From positions 1 to 64,000 of the forward strand of contig NZ_CAJPUX010000014.1 of NCBI RefSeq assembly GCF_905397285.1: a stretch of DNA of 64,000 nucleotides. Direction: 5' to 3'. This stretch comes from Cupriavidus plantarum. GTDB taxonomy: Bacteria > Pseudomonadota > Gammaproteobacteria > Burkholderiales > Burkholderiaceae. The notes below the pieces were generated by a model. That model worked only from the letters and a program-made list of their open reading frames with translations, was not told the origin of the DNA and did not search any database. Positions 33,605 to 42,683 of this stretch are shown piece by piece (position 1 is the first letter of the stretch; every line of letters starts with the position of its first letter). The translations under genes and the position numbers were made by a program.

Positions 33605-34690
33605 TTGCGACGGGGCATCTTGTCGGGTCTTCTGCGCCGGACTACGGTCGGCGTGGATATTGGGTCGTCCAGCGTCAAGGTCGTCGAGCTGTCCGTTGGT
33701 GCGGGCAGGAGCGATTACCGGCTGGAGAAATGCGCCAGCGAACTGCTGGATCGCAATGCCGTTGCCGATGGCAACGTCATCAACATCGAGGCCGTTGGCA
33801 TCGCGCTCAAGCGCGCGCTCGGCAAGGCCGGCATCCGTACCAAGGACGTGGTCCTCGGCGTGCCGTCCATGCTGACCGAATCCCAGACGGTCAGTCTGCC
33901 GGACAACCTGTCCGAAGACGAACTCTATTCGCAGGTCGAATCGGAGGCGCATCGCCTTTATCCGCCATCGCAGGCGGTCAATTTCGACTTCGCGGTCATC
34001 GGTCCGAACGAGACCGAAGGTGGCATCGGCGTCCGCGTGACGGCGGCCAACAGCGACCGCGTGCAGGAGCGTGTGACGGCTGCCGAGATGGCGGGCCTGA
34101 AGCCGCAGGTCATGGACGTCGAGGAGTACGCCGTCCAGCGCTCGATCGTGCAGATGCTCGGCGTGTCCGAGTCGCTGACGGAGGCCGACGCGAAGGACCT
34201 GCCCGTCATTGCCGTGGTGCACCTCGGCGGCAGCCGCTCCAAAGCGATTTTCTATCAGGGTTGGAAAGAGCTGTACGAGCAGCCGCTCAACAGCTATGGC
34301 GATCAGCTGACGCAGAGCGCGGCACGCATGTTCACGCTCGACGCGCTGAAGGCGGAGATCAAGAAGCGCAAGAACACGCTGCCGGAAGCCTGGCGCGCCC
34401 AGTTGCTCAAGCCCTCGCTCGAGGCGCTGGCAATGGAGGTGCAGGGTGCGATCGGCAACTTCATCGCGAGTTCGAGCCTGGGCCGGGTCGACGAGATCCT
34501 GCTGTCGGGCGGCCATGCGTCGCTGTTCGGCGTGCAGGCCGCCATCCAGCAGCAGACGCAGATCACGACCACGCTGGCCAATCCTTTCGCCAACATGACG
34601 ACCGCGGGCAAGGTCAACGAGCGCTATCTCCAGCGCGACCTGCCCGCCTACATCGTCAGCGCGGGACTGGCATTGCGCGGGCTGCAATAA
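33605..34690 (+). CDS. pilM: Type IV pilus assembly protein PilM (TTG or GTG start)
   Basis: PilM is an actin-like cytoplasmic ATPase-fold protein that binds the N-terminus of PilN in the pilus alignment complex. The protein has the nucleotide-binding VGVDIGSSSVKVVELS and the later LLSGGHASLFGVQAAIQQ motif. No ATG fits. TTG 33605 (MRRGILSGLL, 361 residues) lies behind AGGGGG at seven bases; GTG 33578 would add nine residues without a good ribosome-binding site. First gene of pilMNOPQ. Confidence 0.92.
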   Translation: MRRGILSGLLRRTTVGVDIGSSSVKVVELSVGAGRSDYRLEKCASELLDRNAVADGNVINIEAVGIALKRALGKAGIRTKDVVLGVPSMLTESQTVSLPDNLSEDELYSQVESEAHRLYPPSQAVNFDFAVIGPNETEGGIGVRVTAANSDRVQERVTAAEMAGLKPQVMDVEEYAVQRSIVQMLGVSESLTEADAKDLPVIAVVHLGGSRSKAIFYQGWKELYEQPLNSYGDQLTQSAARMFTLDALKAEIKKRKNTLPEAWRAQLLKPSLEALAMEVQGAIGNFIASSSLGRVDEILLSGGHASLFGVQAAIQQQTQITTTLANPFANMTTAGKVNERYLQRDLPAYIVSAGLALRGLQ

Positions 34691-34708
34691 CCCAACCGGG
34701 GGCGAAGC

Positions 34709-35368
34709 ATGTCCACCAATACGATCCCGTCGGTCAACCTGCTGCCGTATCACGAAGCGCGCAAGGCGGCCCGACGCAAGAAGGTCTACACGATGTTGGG
34801 CGGCGCGGCCGGTGCCGGCGCGCTCATCGTGCTGATCGGCGGCATGTACATCGACGGCCGCATCGATGATGAGATGGCGCTCAACGAGCAGCTGAAGTCG
34901 GCCAACGCGGCGATGGATGTCAAGATCAGCGAGGTCAACACGCTGAAGAAAGACATCGAGTCGCTGCTCGACCGCCAGCGCGCGATCGAGAGCCTGCAGG
35001 CCGAACGCAACCTGCCCGTGCAGTTGCTCGAGGAACTCGTCCGCCAGGTGCCGGAAGGCGTCTATCTGTCGACGCTGAAGCAGACCGGCGACAACTTCGT
35101 CATGACGGGCATTGCCCAGTCGAACGAGCGCATCTCCGAACTGCTCCGCAACCTGAGCCTGGTCGGCTGGCTCGATCGCGCCGAACTCGGCGAGTCGAAG
35201 GCCGTCACCATGACGAACAACCTGCGCGAGCAACGCCGCCTGTTCGACTTCTCCATGCGCTTCTCTTACCGCGCGCCCGAAGTGCCCGCGGACAAGAAGA
35301 AGGGTGCCGCCGCGGGGCCTGGCAACGACGCCAATGGCGCGAACGGCATCAAGGGCGGAAAGGTCTGA
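34709..35368 (+). CDS. pilN: Type IV pilus assembly protein PilN
   Basis: PilN links cytoplasmic PilM to periplasmic PilO in the inner-membrane alignment complex. The 219-residue protein starts with the PilM-binding peptide INLLPYR-like SVNLLPYHEARK, followed by one membrane helix (VYTMLGGAAGAGALIVLIGGMYI), a coiled coil and a small periplasmic fold. It has a charged, Gly/Ala/Asn-rich C-terminal end. Starts 18 bases after pilM and ends two bases before pilO. Confidence 0.94.
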   Translation: MSTNTIPSVNLLPYHEARKAARRKKVYTMLGGAAGAGALIVLIGGMYIDGRIDDEMALNEQLKSANAAMDVKISEVNTLKKDIESLLDRQRAIESLQAERNLPVQLLEELVRQVPEGVYLSTLKQTGDNFVMTGIAQSNERISELLRNLSLVGWLDRAELGESKAVTMTNNLREQRRLFDFSMRFSYRAPEVPADKKKGAAAGPGNDANGANGIKGGKV

Positions 35369-35370
35369 CC

Positions 35371-36063
35371 ATGGCGTTCAATCCGAATCTGAATCTCTCG
35401 CTGACGGACCTTACGACGCAGTTTCGTGGCCTGAACCTCAACGAGCCCGAGACGTGGCCGGCCGCGCCGCGCATCGTGTTCTCGATACTTTCGGCGGCAC
35501 TGGTGCTCGCGCTCGGCTGGCAGTTCTACTGGAGCGACAAGTCCGACGAGCTCGAGCGCAAGCAGGCGGAGCAGCAGCAACTGCGGCAGGCCTACAAGAG
35601 CAAGGTGGCGCAGGTGGCCAACCTCGCCGCGCTGCGTGAGCAGAAGGTCGAGGTGGAGAAGCGCGTGGCGCTCGCCGAACGTCAGCTGCCGAACAAGACC
35701 GAGATGGACGCGCTGCTCGCCGACGTGAACCATGCCGGCGTGGCGCGCGGGCTGCAGTTCGAACTGTTCAAGCCGCAGCCCGCCACCGTCAAGCCGTACT
35801 ACGCCGAGATTCCGGTCAACCTCAAGGTCACGGGCCGCTATCACGACATCGCGCAGTTCAACGCGGACGTGGCCGCGTTGTCGCGGATCGTGTCGATGCG
35901 CGGGCTCAACCTGTCGATGGGGAAGGATGGCGTGCTCTCGATGGAGGCGATCGCGATGGCTTACCGCGCGCTCGACGCCGACGAGCAGGCAGCGCAGCGC
36001 CGCGCCGCCGCGGATGCCGCGGCCAAGAACAAGAACGGCGGCAAGGCCGGAGGTGCCAAATGA
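35371..36063 (+). CDS. pilO: Type IV pilus assembly protein PilO
   Basis: PilO heterodimerises with PilN in the periplasm. The 230-residue protein has a membrane helix near residues 32-53 (RIVFSILSAALVLALGWQFYW), a Gln-rich coiled coil (LERKQAEQQQLRQAYKSKVAQV) and the conserved LPNKTEMDALLADVNHAGVARGLQF and IPVNLKVTGRYHDIAQFNADVAAL fold. Its stop overlaps the pilP start by four bases. Confidence 0.94.
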   Translation: MAFNPNLNLSLTDLTTQFRGLNLNEPETWPAAPRIVFSILSAALVLALGWQFYWSDKSDELERKQAEQQQLRQAYKSKVAQVANLAALREQKVEVEKRVALAERQLPNKTEMDALLADVNHAGVARGLQFELFKPQPATVKPYYAEIPVNLKVTGRYHDIAQFNADVAALSRIVSMRGLNLSMGKDGVLSMEAIAMAYRALDADEQAAQRRAAADAAAKNKNGGKAGGAK

Positions 36064-36590
36064 TCGCGACGATCGATCGACGTGGCCTCCTGCTGGCCGT
36101 GCTGGCCGTGACGACCGTCACGCTGGGAGGCTGCGGGGGCAGCCAGGAAGAGGAGTTGCAGCAGTGGATGGCAGCGACGCGCGCCGCGCGTGTGCCGCCG
36201 CCCGAGCCGCTGCCCGACGTGACGCCGTACGTGCCGCGCGAGTACGGCGGCCGCAGCGCGCCGGAGCCCTTCGCGCAGACGAAGATCGGCGAGCTGAACA
36301 AGACGATGTCCGAGTCGCCGGAGGCCGGCCGGCGACGCGAGCCGCTTGAAGACTATCCGCTGGAGAACTTCAAGATGCTTGGCATGATGAAGAAGCACGG
36401 CGAGACCTACGGCGTGGTACGCGTAGATAACAAGATCCATCACATCAAGGTGGGTCAGTATCTCGGCCAGAACTATGGCCGGGTGGTCCGCATCAGCGAT
36501 CAGGAGATCGTGTTGCGCGAATTGGTTCGGGAAGGGGTCACAGATTGGAAAGAGAAAATGACCAGCCTGAAGCTGGAGGGGTCCGCATGA
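36060..36590 (+). CDS. pilP: Type IV pilus assembly lipoprotein PilP
   Basis: PilP is an inner-membrane lipoprotein bridging PilNO and the secretin PilQ. The 176-residue precursor has lipobox LGGC (Cys25), an unstructured Pro-rich stretch (PPPEPLPDVTPYVPREY) and the HQ/beta domain with LENFKMLGMMKKHGETYGVVRVDNKIHHIKVGQYLGQNYGRVVRI. Its stop overlaps the pilQ start (ATGA). Confidence 0.94.
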   Translation: MIATIDRRGLLLAVLAVTTVTLGGCGGSQEEELQQWMAATRAARVPPPEPLPDVTPYVPREYGGRSAPEPFAQTKIGELNKTMSESPEAGRRREPLEDYPLENFKMLGMMKKHGETYGVVRVDNKIHHIKVGQYLGQNYGRVVRISDQEIVLRELVREGVTDWKEKMTSLKLEGSA

Positions 36591-38719
36591 ACACGGCACG
36601 TTGGTACCGCGCGCTTGCTGGCGCCGCGGCGATGGCGCTCGTGCTGGCCACCCCGGCTGCATGGGCTCAGACAAACCAGGTCAAGCAGGTGGACGCCAAC
36701 GTGATTGGCGAACAGACCGTATTCACGGTGGACCTGCAAACGGCGCCGCGCGAAAAGCCCGCGGACTTTACGACGCAGAATCCGGCGCGCATCGCCATCG
36801 ACCTGATGGACACCGGCTTCGCGCCGGGACGCGCGCAGTACGACTATGCGGGCAAGGTGCTCAAGGGCGCCAACGTGATGCAGATCGGGAACCGTACCCG
36901 CGTGGTGCTGGACCTCGTGCGCACGGCGCCGTACCGCACCGAGATCCGCGGCAACCAGTTCGTGGTGCTGATCGAGAACGCGTCGCAGTCGATCAAGCCG
37001 GCGGCACCGACGTTCGCGCCGAGCGCCACCGCTGCCGCCGCCGCGGCGGCATCGCGGCCGAGCGTGCGTAACATCGATTTCCGCCGCGGCACCGACAACG
37101 CCGGCCGCGTGGTGGTCGACCTGTCGTCGCGCGATTCGGGCATAAACATCGCGCAGCAGGGCCAGAACCTCGTGGTCGATTTTCTCGGCACGTCGTTGCC
37201 CGCGGATCTGCGCCGCCGCTTTGACGTGAGCGACTTCGGCTCGCCCGTGCAGGCGATGCGCGCGACGGACACGACCGGTAACGCGCGCCTGACCATCGAG
37301 CCGCGCGGCAACTGGGAATACAGCTCGTACCAGACCGACACGCAATTCGTGGTCGAGGTGCGCCCGGTCAAGGATGATCCGAACAAGCTGATCTCGGGAC
37401 AGGGCTTCCGTGGCGAGCGCATGTCGCTGAACTTCCAGAACATCGACATCCGTTCGCTGCTGCAGGTTTTCGCGGACTTCACGGGCCTCAACATCATCAC
37501 GAGCGAATCCGTGCAGGGCAACCTGACGCTCCGCCTGAAGGATGTGCCGTGGGATCAGGCGCTGCAGATCGTGCTCGATGCCAAGGGTTTGGCGTCGCGC
37601 CGCAGCGGCAACGTGCTGTGGGTCGCGCCGAAGAACGAACTCGCCGAGAAGGAAAAGGCCGAGCTCGAGGCGCGCGCGCAGATCGTGGAACTCGAGCCGA
37701 TCCGCAGCCAGGTGTTCCAGCTGAACTATCAGCGCGCAGACGACGTGCGCCGTATGCTGCTTGGTATCGCGCCGACGGGCGGCGCCGGCGGCGCGGCGCC
37801 CGCGGTGGGCGGCGTCGGTGGCGGGACGGCCAACCGTATCCTGTCCAAGCGCGGCTCGCTGACCGCGGATCCGCGTACGAACCAGCTGTTCGTGTCGGAC
37901 ATCGGCAGCAAGCTCGAGGAAGTGCAGGCGTTCCTGCAGAAGATCGACATTCCGGTGCGCCAGGTCATCATCGAGGCGCGGATCGTCGAAGCTTCCGACA
38001 CGTTCAGCCGCAACCTCGGCGTGAAGCTCGGGTTTGCCTCGCAGCGCAGTGGCGCTGGGTACGGCAACTCGTACACGAACGTGGTCAGCCCGGTGACGCA
38101 GGACGCGACGTGGGATAACGGTCCGGCGGTGAGCCTGCCGGCCGCGGCGATCAACACGATCAATCCGGCCTCGGTCGCGGTGAGCCTGTTCAATGCGGGC
38201 GCGGGCCGGTTCCTGGCGCTGGAGCTGTCGGCGCTGGAAGCGGACGGCAAGGGCAAGATCATCTCCAGCCCGCGCGTGGTCACGGCCAACAACGTGAAGG
38301 CGCTGATCGAGCAGGGTACCGAGTTCCCGTACCAGCAATCGACGTCGAGCGGCGCGACCGCGGTCAGCTTCAAGAAAGCCAACCTGAAGCTCGAGGTGAC
38401 GCCGCAGATCACGCCGGAAGGCAACGTGATGCTGGAAGTGGACGTGAACAAGGACAGCCCCGGAATTCAGACGCCGGTCGGCTTCGCCATCGACACCAAG
38501 CACGTGCAGACGCAGGTGCTGGTGGAGAACGGCGGCACGGTCGTGATCGGGGGCATCTATCAGCAGACGCTGAAGAACAACTCGAACAAGGTGCCGCTGC
38601 TCGGCGACATTCCCGTGCTCGGCTACCTGTTCCGCGACAATTCGAAGCAGGACGATCGTACGGAGCTGCTGGTATTCCTGACCCCGCGTATTCTCAACGA
38701 CAATGTGTCGCTGAAATGA
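36587..38719 (+). CDS. pilQ: Type IV pilus secretin PilQ
   Basis: PilQ forms the outer-membrane channel through which the pilus is extruded. The 710-residue precursor has a signal peptide (ALAGAAAMALVLATPAAWAQ), two AMIN domains (about 30-125 and 160-255), a secretin/TonB N-terminal domain (LNFQNIDIRSLLQVFADFTGLNIITSESVQGNLTL), an N1 domain and a C-terminal secretin domain with GGIYQQTLKNNSNKVPLLGDIPVLGYLFRD. ATG 36587 overlaps the pilP stop. A terminator follows 42 bases after its stop. Confidence 0.96.
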   Translation: MNTARWYRALAGAAAMALVLATPAAWAQTNQVKQVDANVIGEQTVFTVDLQTAPREKPADFTTQNPARIAIDLMDTGFAPGRAQYDYAGKVLKGANVMQIGNRTRVVLDLVRTAPYRTEIRGNQFVVLIENASQSIKPAAPTFAPSATAAAAAAASRPSVRNIDFRRGTDNAGRVVVDLSSRDSGINIAQQGQNLVVDFLGTSLPADLRRRFDVSDFGSPVQAMRATDTTGNARLTIEPRGNWEYSSYQTDTQFVVEVRPVKDDPNKLISGQGFRGERMSLNFQNIDIRSLLQVFADFTGLNIITSESVQGNLTLRLKDVPWDQALQIVLDAKGLASRRSGNVLWVAPKNELAEKEKAELEARAQIVELEPIRSQVFQLNYQRADDVRRMLLGIAPTGGAGGAAPAVGGVGGGTANRILSKRGSLTADPRTNQLFVSDIGSKLEEVQAFLQKIDIPVRQVIIEARIVEASDTFSRNLGVKLGFASQRSGAGYGNSYTNVVSPVTQDATWDNGPAVSLPAAAINTINPASVAVSLFNAGAGRFLALELSALEADGKGKIISSPRVVTANNVKALIEQGTEFPYQQSTSSGATAVSFKKANLKLEVTPQITPEGNVMLEVDVNKDSPGIQTPVGFAIDTKHVQTQVLVENGGTVVIGGIYQQTLKNNSNKVPLLGDIPVLGYLFRDNSKQDDRTELLVFLTPRILNDNVSLK

Positions 38720-38761
38720 GGCCGCGGGTGCGCCGCACCCGTTGGATGCAGTAGACTGGCA

Positions 38762-38790
38762 GGCCGCGTCACATCGACGCGGCCTTTTTT
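38762..38790 (+). terminator. Intrinsic terminator after pilQ
   Basis: GGCCGCGTC (38762-38770) pairs perfectly with GACGCGGCC (38776-38784) around ACATC and is followed by T6. It separates the pilus operon from aroK only 39 bases further on. Confidence 0.92.
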
Positions 38791-38828
38791 ACATGTGAGG
38801 CGAAGCCGACTTCGTCTCCTCAACGACA

Positions 38829-39434
38829 GTGACAGCAGCTCCCCGCCCGAATCTCCCTCCGAATCTTTACTTTGTCGGCCTGATGGGGGCCGGCAAGACG
38901 ACAGTGGGCCGTATGGTGGCCAAGCGCCTCGATTACCCTTTCTTCGACTCCGACCACGAGCTCGAAGCGCGTTGTGGCGTCAAGATTCCGGTGATTTTCG
39001 AGTGCGAGGGGGAAGCGGGCTTCCGCGATCGCGAGCAGCAGGCGATTGCCGAACTCACGAGCCGGCAGGGTATCGTGCTGGCGACCGGCGGCGGCGCCGT
39101 GCTGCGGCCGGAGAATCGCGCGGCGCTGAAGGCCAACGGTACCGTGGTGTACCTGCGCGCGAGCCCCCATGATCTGTGGCTGCGCACGCGACACGATCGC
39201 AACCGTCCGCTTCTCCAGACCGAGAATCCCAAGGCCCGTTTGGAGGCGCTCTTCGCCGAGCGCGATCCGCTCTATCGCGAGGTCGCGGACTTCATCATCG
39301 AAACCGGCAAGCCGTCCGTGTCGCAGCTTGCTAATATGGTTCTCATGCAACTTGAAATGGCCGGCTACATATTCCCGCGCGCGGCGATCGCCGACGATGC
39401 GGAAAGCGCGCCGGCGCAGGGTTCCCACACATGA
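38829..39434 (+). CDS. aroK: Shikimate kinase (GTG start)
   Basis: AroK phosphorylates shikimate in aromatic amino acid synthesis. The 201-residue protein has the Walker A loop GLMGAGKTTVGRM near residue 17, the shikimate-binding DSDHELEARCG and EGEAGFRDRE motifs, and the glycine triad LATGGGAVLR. No upstream ATG fits; GTG 38829 (MTAAPRPNLPPN) is used. It overlaps aroB by four bases (ATGA). It starts within 40 bases of the pilQ terminator. Confidence 0.95.
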   Translation: MTAAPRPNLPPNLYFVGLMGAGKTTVGRMVAKRLDYPFFDSDHELEARCGVKIPVIFECEGEAGFRDREQQAIAELTSRQGIVLATGGGAVLRPENRAALKANGTVVYLRASPHDLWLRTRHDRNRPLLQTENPKARLEALFAERDPLYREVADFIIETGKPSVSQLANMVLMQLEMAGYIFPRAAIADDAESAPAQGSHT

Positions 39435-40537
39435 TTACGCTTGAAGTCGACCTCGGGGCGCGCAGTTACCCGATCCATATCGGCGGCGGCCTGCTGGGCC
39501 GCGCCGACCTGCTGCAGCCGCATATTCGCGGCCAGCACGCGGTCATCGTCACGAACGAGACGGTGGGCCCGCTCTACGCCGCGCGCGTGGAGGCTGCCCT
39601 GACGTCGCTCGGCAAGACCGTGCGTGTGGTGACGCTGCCCGACGGCGAGCGTTTCAAGCAGTGGGACACGCTGAATCTGATCTTCGACGCGCTGTTACGC
39701 GCGGGCGCCGATCGCAAGACGACGCTGATCGCACTGGGCGGCGGTGTCGTGGGCGACATGACGGGGTTTGCCGCGGCGTCGTACATGCGCGGCGTGCCGT
39801 TCGTGCAGATGCCGACCACGCTGCTCGCGCAGGTGGATTCGTCGGTGGGCGGCAAGACGGGCATCAACCACCCGCTCGGCAAGAACATGATCGGCGCGTT
39901 CCACCAGCCGAACGCGGTGATCGCTGACATCGACGCGCTGCGTACGCTGCCACCGCGCGAACTGGCGGCGGGCATGGCGGAAGTCATCAAGCATGGCGCG
40001 ATCGCCGATGCCGGATACTTCGAATGGATCGCCGCCAACATCGAGGCGCTCAACGCGTGCGATACGGCGTTGATGGCCGAGGCCGTGCGGCGCTCGTGCG
40101 AGATCAAGGCGTCCGTGGTGGCGAAGGACGAACGCGAAGGCGGACTGCGCGCCATCCTGAATTTCGGCCATACCTTCGGTCACGCGATCGAGGCGGGCAT
40201 GGGCTATGGCGAATGGCTGCACGGCGAAGCGGTCGGCTGCGGCATGGTGATGGCGGCCGATCTGTCGCACCGGCTCGGCTTTATCGACGTGGAGACGCTG
40301 GCGCGCATCCGCACGCTGACGCAGAAGGCGATGCTGCCCGTGGTGGCGCCGGACCTCGGCGTCGATCGTTATATCGAACTGATGAAGGTGGACAAGAAGG
40401 CCGAGGCGGGCAGCATCAAGTTCATCCTGCTGCGGAAGCTCGGCGAGGCATTCATCACCACCGTGCCGGATCCGGATCTGCGCGACACATTGCGTCACGC
40501 GGTCCTGAAACCCCCGACCGAGGCGCCCGTGGCCTGA
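39431..40537 (+). CDS. aroB: 3-dehydroquinate synthase
   Basis: AroB converts DAHP to 3-dehydroquinate using NAD and a metal. The 368-residue protein has the NAD-binding GGGVVGDMTGFAAASYMRG, the VDSSVGGKTGINHPLGKN loop and metal-binding residues in EVIKHG, GHTFGHAIE and HGEAVGCGM. Coupled to aroK by an ATGA overlap, the common proteobacterial arrangement. Confidence 0.97.
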   Translation: MITLEVDLGARSYPIHIGGGLLGRADLLQPHIRGQHAVIVTNETVGPLYAARVEAALTSLGKTVRVVTLPDGERFKQWDTLNLIFDALLRAGADRKTTLIALGGGVVGDMTGFAAASYMRGVPFVQMPTTLLAQVDSSVGGKTGINHPLGKNMIGAFHQPNAVIADIDALRTLPPRELAAGMAEVIKHGAIADAGYFEWIAANIEALNACDTALMAEAVRRSCEIKASVVAKDEREGGLRAILNFGHTFGHAIEAGMGYGEWLHGEAVGCGMVMAADLSHRLGFIDVETLARIRTLTQKAMLPVVAPDLGVDRYIELMKVDKKAEAGSIKFILLRKLGEAFITTVPDPDLRDTLRHAVLKPPTEAPVA

Positions 40538-40597
40538 TCGCACGGCCATGCCTCGCAACGCCAATGCCGGTCCCCTGCCGGACCCACGGATTGCCGC

Positions 40598-41734
40598 ATG
40601 ACCGATATCGAAGCCCATCTCGCCCCGTACGCCGCCCGCTCCGCGCAGTCGCGCGGTCGTGTTCACGCCGAAGCCGCGTCGTCGTCCCGCAGTGAATTCC
40701 AGCGCGATCGCGACCGTGTCATCCATAGCACGGCGTTCCGGCGGCTCGAGTACAAGACGCAGGTCTTCGTCAATCACGAGGGCGACCTGTTCCGCACGCG
40801 GCTGACGCACAGCCTCGAGGTGGCGCAGATCGCGCGCTCCATCGCCCGCAACCTGCGGCTGAACGAGGACCTCGTCGAAGCCATCTCGCTCGCGCACGAC
40901 CTGGGCCACACGCCGTTCGGCCATGCGGGGCAGGACGCGCTCAACACCTGCATGAAGAACCATGGCGGGTTCGAGCACAACCTGCAGAGCCTGCTCGTCG
41001 TCGATGAACTCGAGGAGCGCTATGGCGGCTTCAACGGCCTGAACCTGACGTTCGAGACGCGCGAAGGCATCCTGAAGCATTGCTCGCGGGTCAATGCCGC
41101 GGCGCTCGGCGAGCTCGGCCGGCGCTTCCTCGAGGGCGCTCAGCCGTCGCTGGAGGCGCAGCTGGCCAATCTCGCCGACGAGATTGCCTACAACAACCAC
41201 GATATCGACGACGGATTGCGGTCGGGCCTGCTGACGCTGGATCAGCTCGACGAGGTGCCGATGTGGGTACGTCATCGCGCCGAGGTCACCAAGGCGTTTC
41301 CGGGCATCAACGGGCGCCGGTCGATCAACGAAACGGTCCGGCGCATGATCAACACGCTGATCGTCGATCTGATCGAGACGACCACGCAGAACATCGCCGC
41401 AGCCAACGTGAAGTCGATCGACGCGGTGCGCGCGGCCGGCACGCTCGTCGCCTTCAGCCCCAAGGTCCATGAAGAAGCCGCTACGCTCAAGCGCTTCCTG
41501 TTCCGCCACCTGTATCGCCATTACCTCGTCATGCGGATGTCCGCGAAGGCGCAGCGCATCGTTTCCGACCTGTTCTCCGCTTTCATGTCGGACCCGCGCC
41601 TGCTGCCGCCGCAATATCAGGCGGGGCACGGTGGCGACCAGCCGCGCATGATTGCGCATTACATCGCCGGCATGACGGACCGGTACGCGATTCGCGAGCA
41701 CCGGCGGATCTTTGCCGTGAGCGAGAGCGAGTAA
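40598..41734 (+). CDS. dgt: dGTPase-like deoxynucleotide triphosphohydrolase
   Basis: Type 2 dGTPase-like HD-domain proteins hydrolyse dNTPs to nucleosides and triphosphate. The 378-residue protein has FRRLEYKTQVF, the HD metal-binding motifs RLTHSLEVAQIARSIAR and AHDLGHTPFGHAGQDAL, and EIAYNNHDIDDGL with the last metal ligand. It follows aroB by 60 bases, the usual betaproteobacterial order. A mobile-type element begins 16 bases after its stop. Confidence 0.93.
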   Translation: MTDIEAHLAPYAARSAQSRGRVHAEAASSSRSEFQRDRDRVIHSTAFRRLEYKTQVFVNHEGDLFRTRLTHSLEVAQIARSIARNLRLNEDLVEAISLAHDLGHTPFGHAGQDALNTCMKNHGGFEHNLQSLLVVDELEERYGGFNGLNLTFETREGILKHCSRVNAAALGELGRRFLEGAQPSLEAQLANLADEIAYNNHDIDDGLRSGLLTLDQLDEVPMWVRHRAEVTKAFPGINGRRSINETVRRMINTLIVDLIETTTQNIAAANVKSIDAVRAAGTLVAFSPKVHEEAATLKRFLFRHLYRHYLVMRMSAKAQRIVSDLFSAFMSDPRLLPPQYQAGHGGDQPRMIAHYIAGMTDRYAIREHRRIFAVSESE

Positions 41735-41761
41735 GGCAGGGCCCCTAAAAAATGGGGACGG

Positions 41762-41814
41762 ATCAACGGCGGGATCGGGCTATCATGAGGGCATTCGCGA
41801 TTCGCTCCGTTGAT
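41762..41814 (+). promoter_or_regulatory. Long-range inverted repeat in the transposase leader
   Basis: ATCAACGG (41762-41769) and CCGTTGAT (41807-41814) can pair across 37 bases immediately upstream of the transposase start. It could sequester the start region or be a DNA recognition hairpin. A TATCAT lies between the arms. Confidence 0.4.
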
Positions 41815-41822
41815 GCCCCCCG

Positions 41823-42584
41823 ATGGCCCGCCTGCCCCGTTTTTCCCCGACCGGTCTCCCTGCCCACGTGTTGCAGCGTGGCAACAATCGCCAGGCCATT
41901 TTTATTGGGCCGGACGACTACGCCGAATACCTCGATTGCCTTCGCATGGCCGCGCGCGAGCACGATCTGGCCGTGCACGCCTATGCGCTGCGGCCCAACC
42001 ATGTCCATCTCGTCGCCACGCCAAAAGGGCCCGACGCGCTGAGCCTCGTGATACAGGCGGTGGGCCGCCGCTATGCGCGCTATTTCAACCGCGTGGCGTC
42101 GCGGACCGGGACGTTGTGGGAGGGGCGTTTCCGCTCGGTCGTGCTCGAACCGGACGCATGGCTGCTACCGGCCATGCTGTATGCGGAGCACAACGGCGTG
42201 CGCGCCGGCGATGTGGCATCCCCGGAACTCGATCGGTGGAACAGCTACCGACACCACGCCGGCATCGAAGCTAGCCCGTTAGTAAGCGATCACCCTGCGT
42301 ACTGGGCGCTCGGCAATACACCGTTCGAGCGTCAATCGAACTATCGCCTTCTGATGGCCGATGGGCTGTCCGGTCGGACGCTGGAAACGCTGCGGCAGCA
42401 TGCGCACAGCGGGTGGCCGCTGGGGAGCGATGCTTTTCTGGCGCAACTAGGCCGTCAGGCATCGCGACGTGTGCAGCCACTGCCCAAGGGTCGCCCTAAA
42501 CGTGAAGCCAACACCGCCTCGGGAGACGAGGCGGACGAGGGGAGCGAGGCGGGTCAAAACGGTGCAGAAGTGGCGACGACGTAA
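41823..42584 (+). CDS. REP-associated tyrosine transposase (Y1_Tnp, IS200-like)
   Basis: RAYTs are single-copy relatives of IS200/IS605 TnpA that nick REP palindromes using an HUH motif and one catalytic tyrosine. The 253-residue protein starts MARLPRFSPTGLPAHVLQRG, has the HUH motif in LRPNHVHLVATP and a candidate catalytic tyrosine in VGRRYARYFNRV followed by GTLWEGRFRS, typical of the family. A hydrophilic, low-complexity tail follows residue 220. The frame is intact. It sits between dgt and gltB in an otherwise core region. Confidence 0.9.
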   Translation: MARLPRFSPTGLPAHVLQRGNNRQAIFIGPDDYAEYLDCLRMAAREHDLAVHAYALRPNHVHLVATPKGPDALSLVIQAVGRRYARYFNRVASRTGTLWEGRFRSVVLEPDAWLLPAMLYAEHNGVRAGDVASPELDRWNSYRHHAGIEASPLVSDHPAYWALGNTPFERQSNYRLLMADGLSGRTLETLRQHAHSGWPLGSDAFLAQLGRQASRRVQPLPKGRPKREANTASGDEADEGSEAGQNGAEVATT

Positions 42585-42618
42585 TGTGTCCCCATTTAAA
42601 TGACCGCAAAAAATGGTG

Positions 42619-42632
42619 CAGATTTAAATCTG
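42619..42632. repeat. 14-bp perfect palindrome near the right end of the RAYT unit
   Basis: CAGATTTAAATCTG is a perfect palindrome, next to the GACCCCATTT right-end core. It resembles the hairpin-forming recognition sequences processed by RAYTs. Confidence 0.7.
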
Positions 42633-42654
42633 ATCTGACCCCATTTAATAAGTT

Positions 42655-42683
42655 TTGCGAGTCATTCGGGATTCTCATATAGT
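42655..42683 (+). promoter_or_regulatory. Sigma-70 type promoter for gltBD
   Basis: TTGCGA (42655-42660) and TATAGT (42678-42683) are separated by exactly 17 bases. The -35 box starts only nine bases after the right inverted repeat of the RAYT unit. It predicts a leader of about 140 bases before gltB. Confidence 0.65.

Larger units (their letters stand above)
41750..42646 (+). mobile_element. IS200-like/RAYT transposase unit bounded by imperfect inverted repeats
   Basis: AAATGGGGACGGATCA (41750-41765) and the reverse complement of 42631-42646 (AAATGGGGTCAGATCA) match at 14 of 16 positions in inverted orientation. Between them lie one transposase gene, an internal GTCCCCATTT (42588-42597) that repeats the right-end core, and a 14-bp perfect palindrome CAGATTTAAATCTG (42619-42632). 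The layout fits a REP-associated tyrosine transposase with its flanking REP-like palindromes. Boundaries are inferred from the repeats; no target duplication was recognised. Confidence 0.7.

Noticed and set aside
33358..34869. 503-codon + strand frame overlapping pilM in another frame
   Set aside because: Arg/Gly-rich translation out of frame with pilM, which has clear PilM motifs; the codon pattern is that of a shifted frame.
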